64,000 nt of DNA from Celeribacter naphthalenivorans (GTDB lineage: Bacteria; Pseudomonadota; Alphaproteobacteria; Rhodobacterales; Rhodobacteraceae), in NCBI RefSeq assembly GCF_020524585.1, contig NZ_JAIVLK010000001.1, positions 310,001 through 374,000 of the forward strand, written 5' to 3'. A program made the translations under genes and the position numbers. This document shows, in pieces, positions 63,370-64,000 of this stretch. The notes below the pieces were generated by a model. That model did no database searches, was not told where the DNA came from, and worked only from the letters and a program-made list of their open reading frames with translations. How positions within the stretch are numbered: the first letter of the stretch is position 1; each line of letters opens with the position of its first letter.

Positions 63370-64000
63370 ATGAACTATCAGATTGATCATTTGGTGATTT
63401 CCGCAGGCGATCTGGAACAGGGGCGCGATTGGGCCGAGGCTCTTTTGGGGGTTCCCTTCGGACCGCGTGGAGAACACAAGGATATGGCGACGGAAAACCG
63501 TCTGGTGGCGATGACTCGCCCGGATGGGGAAAAGGCCTATCTCGAAGTGATCGCGCCCGATCCTAAGGCGCAAAGACCGGATTTCCCGCGTTGGTTCGAT
63601 TTGGACAACTTTGGCGGGACGCCGAAACTCACGAACTGGGTCGTGGCCTGTGCTGATCTGGAGGAGGCTTGGGAACGCGCCCCGGCTGATGTCGGTCGGA
63701 TCATGTCGTTTCAACGCGGTGACTATGCCTGGCGGATGATCGTGCCGGAAACTGGCGTATTGCCCTATGACAATTGCTTTCCGGCGCTGATCGAATGGCA
63801 CTCACCCCATCCGGCGCCGAAGCTGCTCGACCCGGGGTTGGCCTTTCGCAGGCTGAAAATTTCGCACCCCGATGCAGAGGGGCTGCGTGCCGCTCTTGCG
63901 CCTTTTGTCGAGGCGATGGAAAATGTTCGAATTGTACAAGCCCAAACCCCCGGTCTGACGGCCGAGATTGGCACACCCTCTGGGGAGATCTGGATCGCAT
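63370..64000 (+). CDS. VOC/glyoxalase-like domain protein, cut by the window end
   Basis: An ATG at 63370 (AAGGGC just upstream) opens a frame that stays open to the last base, 210 codons. It begins MNYQIDHLVISAGDLEQGRD, then LLGVPFGPRGEHKDMATENR and YLEVIAPDPKAQRPDFPRWF. Later come DYAWRMIVPETGVLP and LIEWHSPHPAP. These fit the glyoxalase-like VOC superfamily (PF13468 type), with a His near the start and Glu in YLEVIAP as candidate metal ligands. Substrate unknown. It is divergent from nhaA with a 91-base gap. Confidence 0.82.
   Translation, partial: MNYQIDHLVISAGDLEQGRDWAEALLGVPFGPRGEHKDMATENRLVAMTRPDGEKAYLEVIAPDPKAQRPDFPRWFDLDNFGGTPKLTNWVVACADLEEAWERAPADVGRIMSFQRGDYAWRMIVPETGVLPYDNCFPALIEWHSPHPAPKLLDPGLAFRRLKISHPDAEGLRAALAPFVEAMENVRIVQAQTPGLTAEIGTPSGEIWIA

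Noticed and set aside
1-64000. CRISPR arrays or rRNA genes
   Set aside because: I saw no regularly spaced direct repeats of 25-40 bases and no rRNA-like sequence on either strand.

Overview
The window looks like a chromosomal (or large-replicon) segment of a GC-rich alphaproteobacterium of the Rhodobacteraceae, probably the roseobacter group. The reasons are the propionyl-CoA carboxylase / methylmalonyl-CoA mutase module with a PccR-type regulator and small family-specific proteins between pccB and pccA, strong AGGAGG-type ribosome binding sites with frequent GTG starts, and overall protein character. No rRNA or CRISPR array is present; two identical tRNA-Asp genes are.

Region 1 (1-9.5 kb) is accessory DNA. 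It opens inside a very large helicase-nuclease of the DUF4011/DUF3320 type, which may be a defence protein. Next comes a decayed siderophore-uptake locus: a FecI-type sigma fragment, the tail of a FecCD permease and a FecE ATPase with an internal deletion, collapsed into about 1 kb. An intact MsbA-like ABC exporter follows, then what looks like a relaxase remnant from a mobile element.

Region 2 (9.5-18.2 kb) is a heme-acquisition island. On the minus strand, an ECF sigma factor, a FecR anti-sigma factor, a TonB receptor with an STN signalling domain and a canonical heme oxygenase form a surface-signalling unit. Divergently, a second TonB receptor (heme/hemoglobin type, no STN) is followed by a HugZ-family heme-degrading protein. 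An IS21 istB remnant closes the island.

Region 3 (18.6-29 kb) is mixed: a multi-PAS histidine kinase converging on a response regulator whose output domain looks like a degenerate GGDEF, a pair of unrecognised genes, a LysR/DMT pair, a catB-type acetyltransferase and two unrecognised genes.

Region 4 (29.3-42 kb) is a probable catabolic cluster for an unidentified, perhaps cyclic or enone-containing, small molecule. It holds two related sugar-type binding proteins, a stand-alone permease, an unusual ATPase-ATPase-permease fusion, two short-chain dehydrogenases, an Old Yellow Enzyme, a SnoaL-like protein, a tandem-duplicated IclR regulator and a broken EthD-domain gene. This is the best candidate for an undescribed system in the window.

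Region 5 (42-49.3 kb) holds a LuxR-type HTH fused to an alpha/beta hydrolase, an autotransporter with Ig-like and PKD-like domains behind a T8G9 tract, long intergenic regions carrying dispersed repeats, a polysaccharide pyruvyl transferase and the tRNA-Asp pair.

Region 6 (49.3-64 kb) is core metabolism: a DMT permease, a PccR-like regulator, a Bcr/CflA-type MFS pump, pccB, four small genes, a lipoprotein, pccA, a DUF4174 protein, methylmalonyl-CoA mutase, NhaA and a VOC protein cut by the window end. Propionyl-CoA is carboxylated by PccAB and isomerised towards succinyl-CoA by the mutase. TTTGCAAA-like sites upstream of pccR and pccB suggest PccR controls both.
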